Shown piece by piece: positions 17,203 to 27,061 of a DNA stretch of 64,000 nt. The stretch comes from an uncultured Eubacterium sp. (GTDB lineage Bacteria > Bacillota > Clostridia > Lachnospirales > Lachnospiraceae), in contig CAUCXT010000001.1 in NCBI GenBank assembly GCA_958446835.1, positions 1 through 64,000 on the forward strand, read 5' to 3'. Within the stretch, counting starts at the first letter, position 1. Each line of letters begins with the position of its first letter. The notes beneath the pieces are model-generated. The model had not been told where the DNA came from and made no database searches. It was given only the letters and a program-made list of their open reading frames with translations. The translations under genes and the position numbers were made by a program.

Positions 17203-18756
17203 TCATTCCTCGCTCTTCTTGTTGCGGTACTCCGCCGGGCTCACCCCGACGTACTTCTTGAACTTCTTGTGGAAATAGTCCACGTTCTTGTAGCCTATAC
17301 GCTCCGCAATCTCATATACCTTGAGCTTGTTATCCATCAGAAGCTCTATGGCATGGTCGATTCGCACCTTGTCGACATAGGAGTTGAAGCTCTCACCTAC
17401 GGTCTTGTTAAATATCTTTCCAAGGTAAGCGCTGTTGTAGCCGAACAGTGAGGCAATGACCTCCAGCTTGATGTTGGTGGCATAATTGTGGTCGATATAG
17501 TGCAGGACATCGTCAAGAACGCTCTCACGCGATGAGCTTCCCATACTGCCCATAAGCATGTCAAGCTGCTTGGAAATGTACTCAATTATGTCATACATGT
17601 ACAGCCGCGACGATATGTACTCTATAATCTCCGAATTCTGCGGAAAAGTGAAATTGTTGTTGCTGTATATTCTGTTTATATTTTCCTTGACCTGCAAAAA
17701 CAAATCTGTCAAAAACAGCTTCACCTGCCCAATCGGCGCGTCGACATTATACAGATACTCCTCAATGCTGAACAGAACCTCAGCGACCTTGCGCCTTGAG
17801 AATGCCTGTATGTAATCTGTTATCTTGGTACAGTAATCGGTTATCCTCGTCTTATCAAGCGTCTCTAACGCCTCCCTGACATGCGGAAGCTCCTCAAAGC
17901 CAAGCGTATGCTGTCCCTCCGTGCAGAAGAAACGTCTCTTGATAAGCGCATACGCATCCGAATACGATATATGTACATCAAAAAGCTCATTAACAGGGCG
18001 TCCGTACGCTATAAAAAGAGTATCCATAGGACTTCCCTTCTGTGGCGGTGTGCTCTCATAATGTTCGATGAACCGTTCGAACTTCTCTATGGCAAAGCTT
18101 CCCTTTAGTATTATGACGTTGTATTCATCATCCATGAAATGTTCAAATGACTGTCCGCCATTGTTAGTTACCTTCAAAAGTTCAGAGAACTGATAAGGCA
18201 TATTAACACCTTTTTCAATATCAAAGTTCTCATATAGCACAACCTGATATACCGGTGCTTCAAGTCCCAGTTCCTTTGCCGAGAACATATCCTTATCGAC
18301 CTGATTTCTCACAAGGTCATGCAAGAGCTCCTTTTTAGCCTTATTTCTATAATGCTCGTTATGCGATACATTCTCTTTTTCGGACTTTATCTGCTCACTG
18401 ATACGCTTCACCGCCTCCGTAAGCTCGTCCTCGTCAATAGGCTTAGTTATATAATTCTCCACTCCAAGTCTGATAGCTGTCTGAGCAAACTTAAAATCAG
18501 AAAAACCGCTCAGAATTATAAATTTTCCAGTATACCCATGCTCTCTGGCATTCTCCACCACCTCAAGCCCTGTGAGCTTAGGCATCTTGATATCTAAAAG
18601 AACAAGACTGGGACGAAGCTCATATATCTGCTTTAAAGCCTCCTCACCGTTGGCTGCCTCTCCACAGACATTGAAGCCTAACTCTTCCCAGTCTATTATA
18701 CATTTAATACCTTCTCTTATATTCTTTTCATCATCTGCAATAAGAACTGTTTCCAT
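17203..18756 (-). CDS. yesN: YesN-like response regulator with AraC-type DNA-binding domain
   Basis: A 517-residue regulator. Residues 1-120 are a receiver (VLIADDEKNIREGI, phospho-acceptor Asp in LVLLDIKMPKLTG, Lys in ITKPIDEDEL). A long middle region of about 280 residues follows, then a C-terminal AraC double HTH (residues 410-515: LEVIASLFGYNSAYLGKIFN and IAERIGYKNVDYFHKKFKKY). This is the standard plan of YesN partners of YesM kinases. The cognate kinase is encoded 10 kb away at the other end of the same sugar-utilisation locus, so the pair brackets its probable targets. A GGGGGA site precedes the ATG. Confidence 0.92.
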   Translation of the reverse strand: METVLIADDEKNIREGIKCIIDWEELGFNVCGEAANGEEALKQIYELRPSLVLLDIKMPKLTGLEVVENAREHGYTGKFIILSGFSDFKFAQTAIRLGVENYITKPIDEDELTEAVKRISEQIKSEKENVSHNEHYRNKAKKELLHDLVRNQVDKDMFSAKELGLEAPVYQVVLYENFDIEKGVNMPYQFSELLKVTNNGGQSFEHFMDDEYNVIILKGSFAIEKFERFIEHYESTPPQKGSPMDTLFIAYGRPVNELFDVHISYSDAYALIKRRFFCTEGQHTLGFEELPHVREALETLDKTRITDYCTKITDYIQAFSRRKVAEVLFSIEEYLYNVDAPIGQVKLFLTDLFLQVKENINRIYSNNNFTFPQNSEIIEYISSRLYMYDIIEYISKQLDMLMGSMGSSSRESVLDDVLHYIDHNYATNIKLEVIASLFGYNSAYLGKIFNKTVGESFNSYVDKVRIDHAIELLMDNKLKVYEIAERIGYKNVDYFHKKFKKYVGVSPAEYRNKKSEE

Positions 18757-18833
18757 GTCTTCCCCCAGTAAAATTTTGTAAAAATATTATAAAATATACC
18801 GATGATAATGTCAAGGAAACAGCACTTATCACA

Positions 18834-18894
18834 ATATCCGGCACTATCCGCCCTAAGTACCTGTCTGTATTCAGGGCAAAATAATACCGGATAT
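18834..18894. other. Nested inverted repeat between yesN-like gene and GH5 gene
   Basis: Outer arms ATATCCGG (18834-18841) and CCGGATAT (18887-18894), inner arms GCCCT and AGGGC. There is no clear T run on either strand, so it may be a weak terminator for the GH5 operon or a regulatory hairpin upstream of the yesN-like gene. Nothing else is recognised in the remaining bases between the two genes (18757-18987). Confidence 0.45.
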
Positions 18895-18987
18895 ACTTAA
18901 TTTTCACAACAGTCTCTTTTTCGCTGTTTTATTTTACTATTGTTTTATTTCACTGTTATCTTACTGGCATTTTATGTTTGTGATATT

Positions 18988-21795
18988 CTATTTTTCTGCT
19001 GTTTTATCTTTCTTAGGCTTAAGTAATATAACCACCACAATGCCCGCCACAAGCACAACTCCGACAATTATTGCCACCGCTGCCCCTGTGCTCAAGGTTG
19101 CCCCTGAGGAAGCTGCCGTATTCTGCTGTGTCTCAGAAGTATTATCCGCCTCTGAGCTTGTCTGTGTCTCCTCAGGTGTTGTGCTCTCAGTCTCACTTGA
19201 CTGCTCTGTCGGCTGTTCATCCGTCTCATGGCTTATATCCACCTCAGGAGCCGGAATGATATCGCCGACCGAAGCTGCCTCCGACTCAGCCGGTATAATT
19301 CCTGACACACCAAGAAGAATCTCTGCTGTCGCCGTGCCCTCCGCATACGCCGTAATCTTAGTACCACCTATTTTAAATGCATTCGCAAGCACCTGGGCTT
19401 TTCCATTCTCAACTGTTGCAAGCGGCTGTGATATTGCGGCAACCGACTCATCCTCAGACGCAAAATATATCTTTTCCGTCGCGTTCTCAGGTGTGACATT
19501 GGCAATTATAGAGTATGTGCCATCCGCATTGTCGACTACCTCAAGCTCCATGCTCTCGATTGCGACATCCTCTGCAACATTCTCTTCACCTGCACCCTCG
19601 AATTCCATTCCGGACAAAGTGAAGGTTATCTCAATAGTCTTAGGGTTCTCAATGTCCTTGAAATCAGCCACATGCTTCTTTACAACAACCTCATCAACCA
19701 TGGAACCATCCCATGAATTGATCGGGTCATTGGTATCGAATATTCCCGAGGACTTGAGCGCACTCTTAGGCTCCGTCTGTGTGATGGTGAGTTCTGTTCC
19801 GTCCACGACAATCTTATCATACATTATATTACATGCCGAAAGCTTTGACTTCTTAGCCTCTCCAAGTGTGACATCATGGTCTTTGATATAGATTGCTGTC
19901 ATGTGGCTTAAGCTGTCAACGCCAGCCTTTGCCGCATCATCGGATAAATCCTCATCACAGTTGAAGGTAAGCGTGTATGTGCCGTCACCGTTTACTGTTA
20001 TTGGCTTACCGTACTCATTGGAAAAATATGAGTTGTCATTATCGTTATAATATACATTTACTGCAAGTGATATCTCATTGGCACCCGCCTTATGTCCGAC
20101 AACCACACGCGTAACAGCGCTCTTTCCTGTCGAAGCGGTTGTTGTCACATAGGCAGTTCCGTCTGTCTTTGCAAGTACCTTGCCTGTTCTCGATACGGTC
20201 ACTACGTCCTCATTTGAAGAACGGTAAGTAAAATACTCTTTTGCGTCATTTGCCTGAGCGTTGATATATGTATACGAATCAGTATTGAGTTCAAGCTGCT
20301 CAGGAACGGAGAGCTCAATATCCTCTGCGCCCTTTCTGGCAATAACGGTTACGGTCATGCTCTTGCTCACGCCATCCTTCTGGCTGTACGCAGTGATCGT
20401 TGTCGTTCCTATTCCACGCGCGCGGATGCGTCCGTCATATACCGTGGCAACCGAAGGGTCATCCGTCTTCCAGAGTACAATATCATTCGTATTCTCAGGT
20501 AAAACATCCTTTACTGAGGTCTCGTAAATTGCCCCGACCTCGATACACAGCTCATCCTTCTCCATCTGGAAATCAGTGATAGGAACTATCTGTGTCCCCT
20601 TCGATAAGTCTGAGCAGTCGGCAGGTCCTTCGAGATATTTTCCTCTGAGTATAGCTGCAATCAGATCCGGATATACAGGCTCACATTTTTCCCTGTCAAT
20701 AAGGGTAAAATTATAGTCCGTAGGCTCCTTTTCAAGGTCATACTCTCCGTTGTCCCAATAGCATGCCACAATCATGCCTGTGTTGCATATTCTGTTGACA
20801 ACCTCATAGTGGTATGCTCTATCCGCCTCATTTCTCTTATCAATCGCACCGTACTCACCCACTATTACAGGTACTCCCTGTGATGTGAACTTCTCAAGCT
20901 GTGCAAATTCGGCAACAAGCTCATCTGTCATATCCTTTGTCCACTCTGTGTAGGTTGTGTTCTCAGCAAGTCCGAACAGCCAGTTATAGTAGTGAACGGA
21001 CAGAAACAGTCTGTTCTCGACAGTGTCCTCCGGAAGTCTGAAATCATACTGCGTTGTGTTGGTGATGTTCGTGTATCTTCCCGGAACCGACAGCCATCTG
21101 TACGCATTGTTTGAGCCTGTTCCTCTTACAGTGTCGACGAACACCTGATTAAGCTCCATAACCCTGTCCATATCAAACTGAATGTTGTTTCCCGGACCTG
21201 TCACCTCATTCATCGACTCGAATATAAGGTGCTCATCGTAATCCTTGAATCTCTGTGCAATCTGCTTCCATACTGCCTGATATTTTTCCTTGACTGAATC
21301 AAAGTCATCCGAAGCAATCCTTAGCCAGCCTGTCTGCTCTGCTCCGTCATGGTGGATATTGACAATCACATACATATCCTGCTCAATGCAGTAATCTACG
21401 ATGTCCTGAACACGGCTTATCCACTTGTCATTGATTTCATAGCCGTTCTCGTCATCAATCATTGTTCCCCATGTAACAGGAATCCTCACAGTATTGAAGC
21501 CGTTATCATGTACAGTCTTTATGACCTGCTTGGTTGTCTCTACATGCTGCCAGAGTGTCTCATTAGGGGTAAATCCGGTATGTCCGTCCATGGTATTTCC
21601 AAGATTCCATCCAGCTCCCATTTCCTCAACCATCTCCTGTGCCGTGAGTACACGGAAAGGCTGCTGTGTGGCTGCCGTGACAAGCCCCTTATCATCCGAA
21701 GCATATACGCTCACCGGAAGCTGTGCCATAGCCGTTCCGGCAAGCATTACCGCTGCTGTGGCAATCGCGCATACGCGTCCAAATAATTTTCTCAT
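18988..21795 (-). CDS. Membrane-anchored GH5 endoglucanase/xyloglucanase with Big2 domains
   Basis: A 935-residue secreted enzyme. Signal peptide (1-33); GH5 catalytic domain (about 50-375) with AGWNLGNTMD, RIPVTWG, the acid/base Glu197 in FESMNEVTG and nucleophile Glu314 in VIVGEYGAID. The GWNLGNT start is typical of subfamily GH5_4, which includes xyloglucanases (family knowledge). Two Big2-type Ig domains (about 400-570), a beta-rich module (about 575-740) also related to the surface protein at 27062-28891, a third Big2-like domain (about 755-845), a Ser/Thr/Glu linker and a C-terminal transmembrane helix with a Lys-rich tail. The enzyme should stay on the cell surface. Its ATG shares one base with the YesL stop (TAATG), so the two are coupled. 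Confidence 0.93.
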   Translation of the reverse strand: MRKLFGRVCAIATAAVMLAGTAMAQLPVSVYASDDKGLVTAATQQPFRVLTAQEMVEEMGAGWNLGNTMDGHTGFTPNETLWQHVETTKQVIKTVHDNGFNTVRIPVTWGTMIDDENGYEINDKWISRVQDIVDYCIEQDMYVIVNIHHDGAEQTGWLRIASDDFDSVKEKYQAVWKQIAQRFKDYDEHLIFESMNEVTGPGNNIQFDMDRVMELNQVFVDTVRGTGSNNAYRWLSVPGRYTNITNTTQYDFRLPEDTVENRLFLSVHYYNWLFGLAENTTYTEWTKDMTDELVAEFAQLEKFTSQGVPVIVGEYGAIDKRNEADRAYHYEVVNRICNTGMIVACYWDNGEYDLEKEPTDYNFTLIDREKCEPVYPDLIAAILRGKYLEGPADCSDLSKGTQIVPITDFQMEKDELCIEVGAIYETSVKDVLPENTNDIVLWKTDDPSVATVYDGRIRARGIGTTTITAYSQKDGVSKSMTVTVIARKGAEDIELSVPEQLELNTDSYTYINAQANDAKEYFTYRSSNEDVVTVSRTGKVLAKTDGTAYVTTTASTGKSAVTRVVVGHKAGANEISLAVNVYYNDNDNSYFSNEYGKPITVNGDGTYTLTFNCDEDLSDDAAKAGVDSLSHMTAIYIKDHDVTLGEAKKSKLSACNIMYDKIVVDGTELTITQTEPKSALKSSGIFDTNDPINSWDGSMVDEVVVKKHVADFKDIENPKTIEITFTLSGMEFEGAGEENVAEDVAIESMELEVVDNADGTYSIIANVTPENATEKIYFASEDESVAAISQPLATVENGKAQVLANAFKIGGTKITAYAEGTATAEILLGVSGIIPAESEAASVGDIIPAPEVDISHETDEQPTEQSSETESTTPEETQTSSEADNTSETQQNTAASSGATLSTGAAVAIIVGVVLVAGIVVVILLKPKKDKTAEK

Positions 21796-22415
21796 TATCC
21801 TTCCTTCTCCTTCCTCTCAATGTCCTTAAAGATATATAACGCACCTGCACTTATTGTGTAAATAATGCACGCCGGTCCTATAAGTATCATAAAATACATT
21901 GTAGTTGTGTTCCAGAACATGACCACAACCTCAAGAGCAACTATAGCCGTCATCGCAATTGAGCGTCCAAAATATCTTGTGTATATCTCAAAGGAATTTT
22001 TCATGGTGTTTATAAAAGAATTTTCATATCTTGCAAGTAACGCATAAGAATACATAAACCCGCTTATTCCTATAGCTATCGCCAATATTCCCATAACAAG
22101 GCAGATAAACGGATTGCCTTCAAGCTTTTCAAAAAGCTCGAAATCAAGATATACCGCATAAGCTATCAGTAGATTTAATAGTCCGAGCGGAATACCCTTC
22201 TTCCAGTTTTCCTTAAATGCCGCCCGGAAAGCCTTGAATATATACCCTTCACTTCCATCAGCCATCTTAAGCCCAACGGAGAATGCTGCCGTAGTCGAAG
22301 CCCCAATTGTCACAATAGGCAATGAAAATAACAACCAGAAAAAATTCAGCTTCACAATTTCCCAGAATGTTGATATGAACTTATAGAGTGGGCTGTCAAC
22401 GCTAAAAAACTTCAT
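21795..22415 (-). CDS. YesL-family (DUF624) membrane protein
   Basis: A 206-residue protein starting at the ATG at 22415, seven bases after GGAGG. The N-terminal FWEIVKLNFFWLLFSLPIVT with FF-VDSP in front is characteristic of YesL/DUF624 proteins. About five hydrophobic segments are present. Members of this family nearly always lie beside YesM/YesN and CUT1 sugar transporters but have no proven activity. Here it sits between the binding lipoprotein and the GH5 gene, and shares its stop codon region with the GH5 start. A terminator-like hairpin upstream (22462-22505) may let only part of transporter transcription continue into this gene. Confidence 0.88.
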   Translation of the reverse strand: MKFFSVDSPLYKFISTFWEIVKLNFFWLLFSLPIVTIGASTTAAFSVGLKMADGSEGYIFKAFRAAFKENWKKGIPLGLLNLLIAYAVYLDFELFEKLEGNPFICLVMGILAIAIGISGFMYSYALLARYENSFINTMKNSFEIYTRYFGRSIAMTAIVALEVVVMFWNTTTMYFMILIGPACIIYTISAGALYIFKDIERKEKEG

Positions 22416-22461
22416 GCAAAGCCTCCTTCCCAAGTAACTAACGTCACTGTTTCATAATTGA

Positions 22462-22505
22462 AAAAGCTGCCGCACCTAAGTGCTACCTTAGTGCAACAGC
22501 CTTTT
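22462..22505 (-). terminator. Terminator-like hairpin after the binding-protein gene
   Basis: AAAAGCTGC-GCACCTAAG and CTTAGTGC-ACAGCCTTTT form a long stem with a four-base loop; the minus strand ends in a T5 run. It lies 45 bases after the lipoprotein stop and before yesL, so it may reduce expression of the downstream GH5. Confidence 0.75.
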
Positions 22506-22549
22506 CATTTTAATTATACATTGCTAACCAAGTTCAACTCTAATAAAAC

Positions 22550-24259
22550 TTACTTGGCATCCTTAGCACGAACCTCTTCCTCAAGCTGATGACGGATTGC
22601 CGCTTCATTCTCATTCCAAGCAATGCACTCCTCATATCCATACTCATAAGCATCGAAAATCATCTTAGATACGATTGACTCGTACTCTGCATCTGTTGAA
22701 GCATATATAGCATTCCAGCTTCCCTTTACGATACAGTCTGTAACCTGATTCCATGTAACCTCAAGCTCATCTGATCTTACACCGTCTGTGTAGGTTGTTG
22801 CCGGAGCTACCTTGTATGCGTGGTTGTTAAGATAATCCTGAACTGAGATAGCGCCTGTCTTGTCTCTCCAATCCTGCTCAATACTGCATGAAGCCTCAGC
22901 AAGGTTACTCTTCCAGTTCTGCCAGTTGTATGTCTCACCGTTAGAATCAGGGTTCTTTGCATCAAGTGACCATGTGATATTGTTAATCTGCTGACGTCCA
23001 TCACCGAATGTACCTAAATCATCAGGCATTACTGTATTTACATCTCTGATTGCGCTTGCACCAAGCTCTGTGAAATGAGTATTCTTCTCATCATCATAGT
23101 ACCATGTAACTCCCTCAGGACCATACTCTGATACCATTCTTCCCTCAGGTGTGCATAACCAGTTGATAATCTCTAAGCAGAGCTCAGGATACTCTGTCTT
23201 AGAGCCGATTGCCCATATTCTGTTACCACCGGCTGTATCCATACCATATACAATAGGAGTTGCATCCTCAGGCTTCATTGTGAGCATCATCTTGTCCGCA
23301 TTTATATGCTCCTCCGTGTTGTATGCAAGAGAACCTGCATAGTTGAAGATTGAGAAGAATACACCACCATTTAATACCTTGTCAATCATCTCATTGTATG
23401 TCTGTGTCATTGAGTCCGGATCGAGAAGTCCCCTCTGGTAAAGTGTGTTAAAGAACTTTAACATCTCAAGATATGGACCATTCTCCTCAAGCGCGCCGTG
23501 GAACTCACCTGTATCGCTGTCATATAAGCCAAGGTGAAGCTCATCATAGCCATACCATGCTGTTGCCATAGACTTGACATACATTACCACGTTGCCGTCC
23601 CAATCAGGCCAGAGTGACACACCGTAGGTCTTGTTGCCCTTGTCATCTGTAGGGCAGAGAGCCTGCATTGATGTGAGCAGATCCGCAAGGTCATCAAGTG
23701 TCTTAACCTCAGGGTAATCAAGTGCCTTGTAAAGATCCCATCTTAAATCCCATGTATAGAAGAAATCCTGATGATCCTCACTGCTTGTTGCAATTCCGTG
23801 ACCGATACCATGTACAAGTCCGTCTGAGTTGATCTGCTTGTTCTTCTCAAGTGCAGCCTGCATATTCTCAGCTATGTAAGGTGCACAATCGTTTAACATA
23901 TTATCCTCATTCCAGTCAAGAAGTGCCCCAGCCTCAACAGCTGCCTTGTACTGCTTACCTGCGTTTCCGAATACAACGATGTCACCTAAGTTTCCGGACT
24001 CCATTCTTGTATCGAAGGTTCCGTCTGAATCAGGGATGATGTTGAGCTTGACATTGAAGCGGTCTAACATCTCCTTGGCAAACCAGCCTACCTGCTCGCC
24101 ATTGTAGTTAGCCAACTGGCTGAACACAGTAAGTGTTATAGGGGCTTCTTTCTTTTCGGTACCCGCTCCGTTACTCTTTGAGCATGCGCTCATTGAAAGT
24201 ACCATTGCAGCCGATAATGTGACGGCTGTAAGCTTTTTAAATAATTTTGTTTTTCTCAC
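22550..24259 (-). CDS. Extracellular sugar-binding lipoprotein of a CUT1 ABC transporter
   Basis: A 569-residue family-1 binding protein. Start codon is GTG at 24259, with GGAGG eight bases upstream. Signal peptide with lipobox LSMSAC (Cys26). The mature protein begins with a strand (ITLTVFSQL) and continues through segments usual for large LipO/YtcQ-type receptors (WFAKEMLDRFNVKLNIIP, GNLGDIVVFG). At 569 residues it belongs to the long oligosaccharide-binding subgroup rather than the 400-residue monosaccharide type. Two permeases follow in gene order upstream and no ATPase is encoded here, which is usual because a shared MsmX-like ATPase serves CUT1 systems. The likely ligand, from neighbours, is a xyloglucan-type oligosaccharide. 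Confidence 0.92.
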   Translation of the reverse strand: MRKTKLFKKLTAVTLSAAMVLSMSACSKSNGAGTEKKEAPITLTVFSQLANYNGEQVGWFAKEMLDRFNVKLNIIPDSDGTFDTRMESGNLGDIVVFGNAGKQYKAAVEAGALLDWNEDNMLNDCAPYIAENMQAALEKNKQINSDGLVHGIGHGIATSSEDHQDFFYTWDLRWDLYKALDYPEVKTLDDLADLLTSMQALCPTDDKGNKTYGVSLWPDWDGNVVMYVKSMATAWYGYDELHLGLYDSDTGEFHGALEENGPYLEMLKFFNTLYQRGLLDPDSMTQTYNEMIDKVLNGGVFFSIFNYAGSLAYNTEEHINADKMMLTMKPEDATPIVYGMDTAGGNRIWAIGSKTEYPELCLEIINWLCTPEGRMVSEYGPEGVTWYYDDEKNTHFTELGASAIRDVNTVMPDDLGTFGDGRQQINNITWSLDAKNPDSNGETYNWQNWKSNLAEASCSIEQDWRDKTGAISVQDYLNNHAYKVAPATTYTDGVRSDELEVTWNQVTDCIVKGSWNAIYASTDAEYESIVSKMIFDAYEYGYEECIAWNENEAAIRHQLEEEVRAKDAK

Positions 24260-24346
24260 GTCTTTGTCCTCCTTTTTTATTAACCTGCTTTTGTATTTTA
24301 TCTTTTTTCATGCATTAAAGCAATCCTTTGTTAATAATTAACAGTT

Positions 24347-25309
24347 TTAACCCTTAACCGCGCCTAACATAATACCCTTTTCAAAGTATCTCTGAAGGAA
24401 CGGATATACAAGAAGAATAGGTATGATTGTTACCATTGATACCGTATACTTTATTACCTTCATGTTCATCTGCTGCTGCATTGCTGCAGTTGCAGCTGTT
24501 GTATTGTTCATAATACTGTCAAGGTTACTTGATGAGTTGAGATATACATACAATCTGTGCTGCAATGTATAGAGCTTAGGGCTGTTCTGCATGTAAATAA
24601 GTGAATCGGTAAATGAATTCCAGTGGCCTACAGCACCGAAGATTGTGATTGTGGCAAGTATCGGCTTACACAGTGGAAATACAATCTTTCTGAATACTGT
24701 CATAAATCCCGCACCATCAATATATGCGCTCTCCTCAAGCTCTGCCGGAATCGACTCAATGTACGTCTTAACAAGAATTATGTTGTACGGTGCTACAATT
24801 CCCGGAAGAATATATACAAGGTAGTTATCCGTAAGACCTAACATGAGGAAGTTCAAATATACAGGAATAATACCTGCATTAAAGTACATTGTGATAACAA
24901 GGAATCTGTACCAGAACTTTCTGTGCCACATCTCCTGCTTTGTAACAAGGTAGCCGGCAAGAGCTGAGGCAAGCACCATAAGGAATGTTCCTATAAGTGT
25001 TCTTGAAACCGATACAAGGAATGCATTTCCAAGATCGTTAACCTGAAGCATAGCTACATAGTTGTGGAAATTGATTCCAACCGGGTAAAAATTGATTCTT
25101 CCCGCACGTACCAGGTCATTCGATGAAATCGTATTTATGAACAGGTAGTAGAATGGGAAAAAGCATGACAGTGTAAACAATCCGAAAAACAGGTAGTTAA
25201 TTATATTGAATACAATGTCTGACGGTTTTAATTTGTACTGCTTTTTATGTTTCTTGTAATAAGCCTTCTCGGCTCTCTCATCAAGCTTTTCCTGCTTTGT
25301 CTTAGCCAT
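24347..25309 (-). CDS. CUT1 ABC transporter permease (LplC/YtcP-like)
   Basis: A 320-residue, six-helix inner-membrane permease. The start at 25309 follows GGAGGTG by six bases. A charged N-terminal tail (about 30 residues) precedes the first helix. The EAA loop reads ESAYIDGAGFMTVFRKIVFPLCKP, with the conserved Gly, which contacts the ATPase. The C-terminus ends with FEKGIMLGAVKG, the common ending of this subfamily. It lies 11 bases after the partner permease stop, and 87 bases before the binding-protein start on the same strand. Confidence 0.93.
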   Translation of the reverse strand: MAKTKQEKLDERAEKAYYKKHKKQYKLKPSDIVFNIINYLFFGLFTLSCFFPFYYLFINTISSNDLVRAGRINFYPVGINFHNYVAMLQVNDLGNAFLVSVSRTLIGTFLMVLASALAGYLVTKQEMWHRKFWYRFLVITMYFNAGIIPVYLNFLMLGLTDNYLVYILPGIVAPYNIILVKTYIESIPAELEESAYIDGAGFMTVFRKIVFPLCKPILATITIFGAVGHWNSFTDSLIYMQNSPKLYTLQHRLYVYLNSSSNLDSIMNNTTAATAAMQQQMNMKVIKYTVSMVTIIPILLVYPFLQRYFEKGIMLGAVKG

Positions 25310-25320
25310 GTTCCCACCTC

Positions 25321-26772
25321 CTATACAATACTCTCGCCACGGATAGCTTTTGAAATTCCGTTAGCGACAAAGAGCAAGATTACACTGACAATTGTCTTAA
25401 CCATACCTACAACTGTTGAGAGCGGTATGAGTCCTCCGCTGATACCCAGCTTATATACATAGAGGTCAAGTACTTCTATAGTTCCTGAGTTGTTAGCTGT
25501 CTCAAATACAAGGTACTGATCCATACCGTTGCTGAGGATTCCGGCAACAGCCATGAGAAGAAGTACACAGTATGTAGGAAGAAGTCCCGGAAGTGTTATG
25601 TACCACATCTTCTGGAAACGTCCGGCACCATCAACCGTGGCTGCCTCATAGAGCTGTACATCGATACCGGAGATAGCTGCTATGTAAATGATTGCGCTCC
25701 ATCCTGTTCCCTTCCACATGCCCCATGCAAGCATCTTAAACCATGTTCCGTTATCACCCATCAGATAGTTGGTTGCGTGATTAGTACCTGTAATCATCGT
25801 GAGGAATCCGTTTAAGAAACCATCTGTTGAGAAGATTGCATAAGCTATAGCGTATACTAAAACCCAGCTTATGAAGTTAGGAATTGTTGTAAATGTCTGT
25901 ACAAACTTTCTGAACCATGTACACTTAATCTCTGAGATAAATATCGCGAACACCATCGGAACCCAGCTTGTTGCAATTCCAAGTCCACTCATTACAAGAG
26001 TGTTACGAAGAACTCTCACGATATCTCTTCTCGTTGCGGCATTGTTAAAAAGGTATTTAAACCATTTAAAACCTACAAAATTGTCTGCTGAAAGAGTTCC
26101 GCCTGCCGAATAATCGAAGAATGCGTATCTCCATCCAAACAGCGGCAGATAACAGAATATGAATGCCAGCATTGCGAATGGAAGAAACATAAGGAACAGT
26201 CTGTACTTTGTCTGCATCTCCATCTTATCTGTCTTAGCTGCCCTTGGCAGTACAATAAGATTTAAAACTGCCATCACAAGCTGTATCACTGCAATACCCA
26301 AGAATACGAACCATCCTGTTGCGAATGTAGGAACTATCTTCTCCGGTCTGCTGCATACAGCCATCTCATTATAACCTAATAAAAGAAATATAAGTCCTGC
26401 GCCTTCAAAGACTGAGCCAGCCAGTGAAATGATATTGCTCAGGTTCTTCATCTTAAGATTTCCAAGTGATACACAGGAGCCTGCAGCACACACTGCAATA
26501 CCTATGCATATCAGCATGCTTCCCACAAAAATAAATGTGTAAGCGCTCTGTGATACCCAGCCCTGACGAATAGCTCGTCCGGCTCCGCTAATAAGACTGT
26601 CGTATGACACGCCTGCCGTAAATACCGAAAGATTCTTACTTATCAGTGCTGAAAAACGTCCCGGATTGACTGCCGGAAGAAACATCATAAACACGGACAG
26701 AAGTGACACTAAGCGTGACACGTAATAGAACTTATTAGCTGTTTTCTCTCTTTTGCTAATTGTTTCGTTCAT
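25321..26772 (-). CDS. CUT1 ABC transporter permease (LplB-like) with extra N-terminal membrane domain
   Basis: A 483-residue protein. Residues 195-480 match the usual LplB-type permease (starting KYRLFLMFLPFAMLAFIFCY, EAA loop YEAATVDGAGRFQKMWYITLPG, end near AIRGESIV). Normal family members are about 300 residues, so residues 1-190 are additional: roughly four hydrophobic segments with short loops and no motif I recognise. There is no internal ribosome site that would allow the permease to be made alone. The AAGGAGG site fits the start at 26772. It is the first gene of the transporter operon, with a shared regulatory box about 96 bases upstream. Confidence 0.9.
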   Translation of the reverse strand: MNETISKREKTANKFYYVSRLVSLLSVFMMFLPAVNPGRFSALISKNLSVFTAGVSYDSLISGAGRAIRQGWVSQSAYTFIFVGSMLICIGIAVCAAGSCVSLGNLKMKNLSNIISLAGSVFEGAGLIFLLLGYNEMAVCSRPEKIVPTFATGWFVFLGIAVIQLVMAVLNLIVLPRAAKTDKMEMQTKYRLFLMFLPFAMLAFIFCYLPLFGWRYAFFDYSAGGTLSADNFVGFKWFKYLFNNAATRRDIVRVLRNTLVMSGLGIATSWVPMVFAIFISEIKCTWFRKFVQTFTTIPNFISWVLVYAIAYAIFSTDGFLNGFLTMITGTNHATNYLMGDNGTWFKMLAWGMWKGTGWSAIIYIAAISGIDVQLYEAATVDGAGRFQKMWYITLPGLLPTYCVLLLMAVAGILSNGMDQYLVFETANNSGTIEVLDLYVYKLGISGGLIPLSTVVGMVKTIVSVILLFVANGISKAIRGESIV

Positions 26773-26867
26773 CTTGATACCTCCTTGCTTTATGATTACA
26801 TTATATATTTTTAATCATTTTTTTAATACAGTCATTATAAGTTCAAAATTACATTCACTTTTTGCAG

Positions 26868-26882
26868 TGTATTTTTTACATT
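26868..26882 (-). promoter_or_regulatory. Candidate activator box of the transporter operon
   Basis: The 15-mer AATGTAAAAAATACA (minus strand) lies 28 bases before a TATAAT (26838-26833) and about 96 bases upstream of the permease start. An identical 15-mer lies at the equivalent place before the surface-protein gene, so a YesN-type activator site is plausible. Confidence 0.45.
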
Positions 26883-26983
26883 ATAAATTACATATTTATA
26901 CAGCAAAAAGTCAATGATATTCGCAATCCGCTTCTCTTCTTGCTCATATAAAATCGATGCTGCGCATCTTGATTTTATAAAAA

Positions 26984-27020
26984 AACTGCCGCCCGGCAAT
27001 TGCTTGCCAGAGCGACAGTT
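26984..27020 (-). terminator. Terminator of the surface-protein gene
   Basis: AACTG-CGCCCGGCAA and TTGC-AGAGCGACAGTT pair after the stop at 27062; the minus strand continues with a T7 run. A second small inverted repeat (AAAATC...GATTTT, 26950-26977) follows. The rest of 26773-26983 is AT-rich promoter sequence for the transporter operon. Confidence 0.75.
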
Positions 27021-27061
27021 AATACGTCTGTTACTATTCAGAAAAAATCGTAAAATTATTC

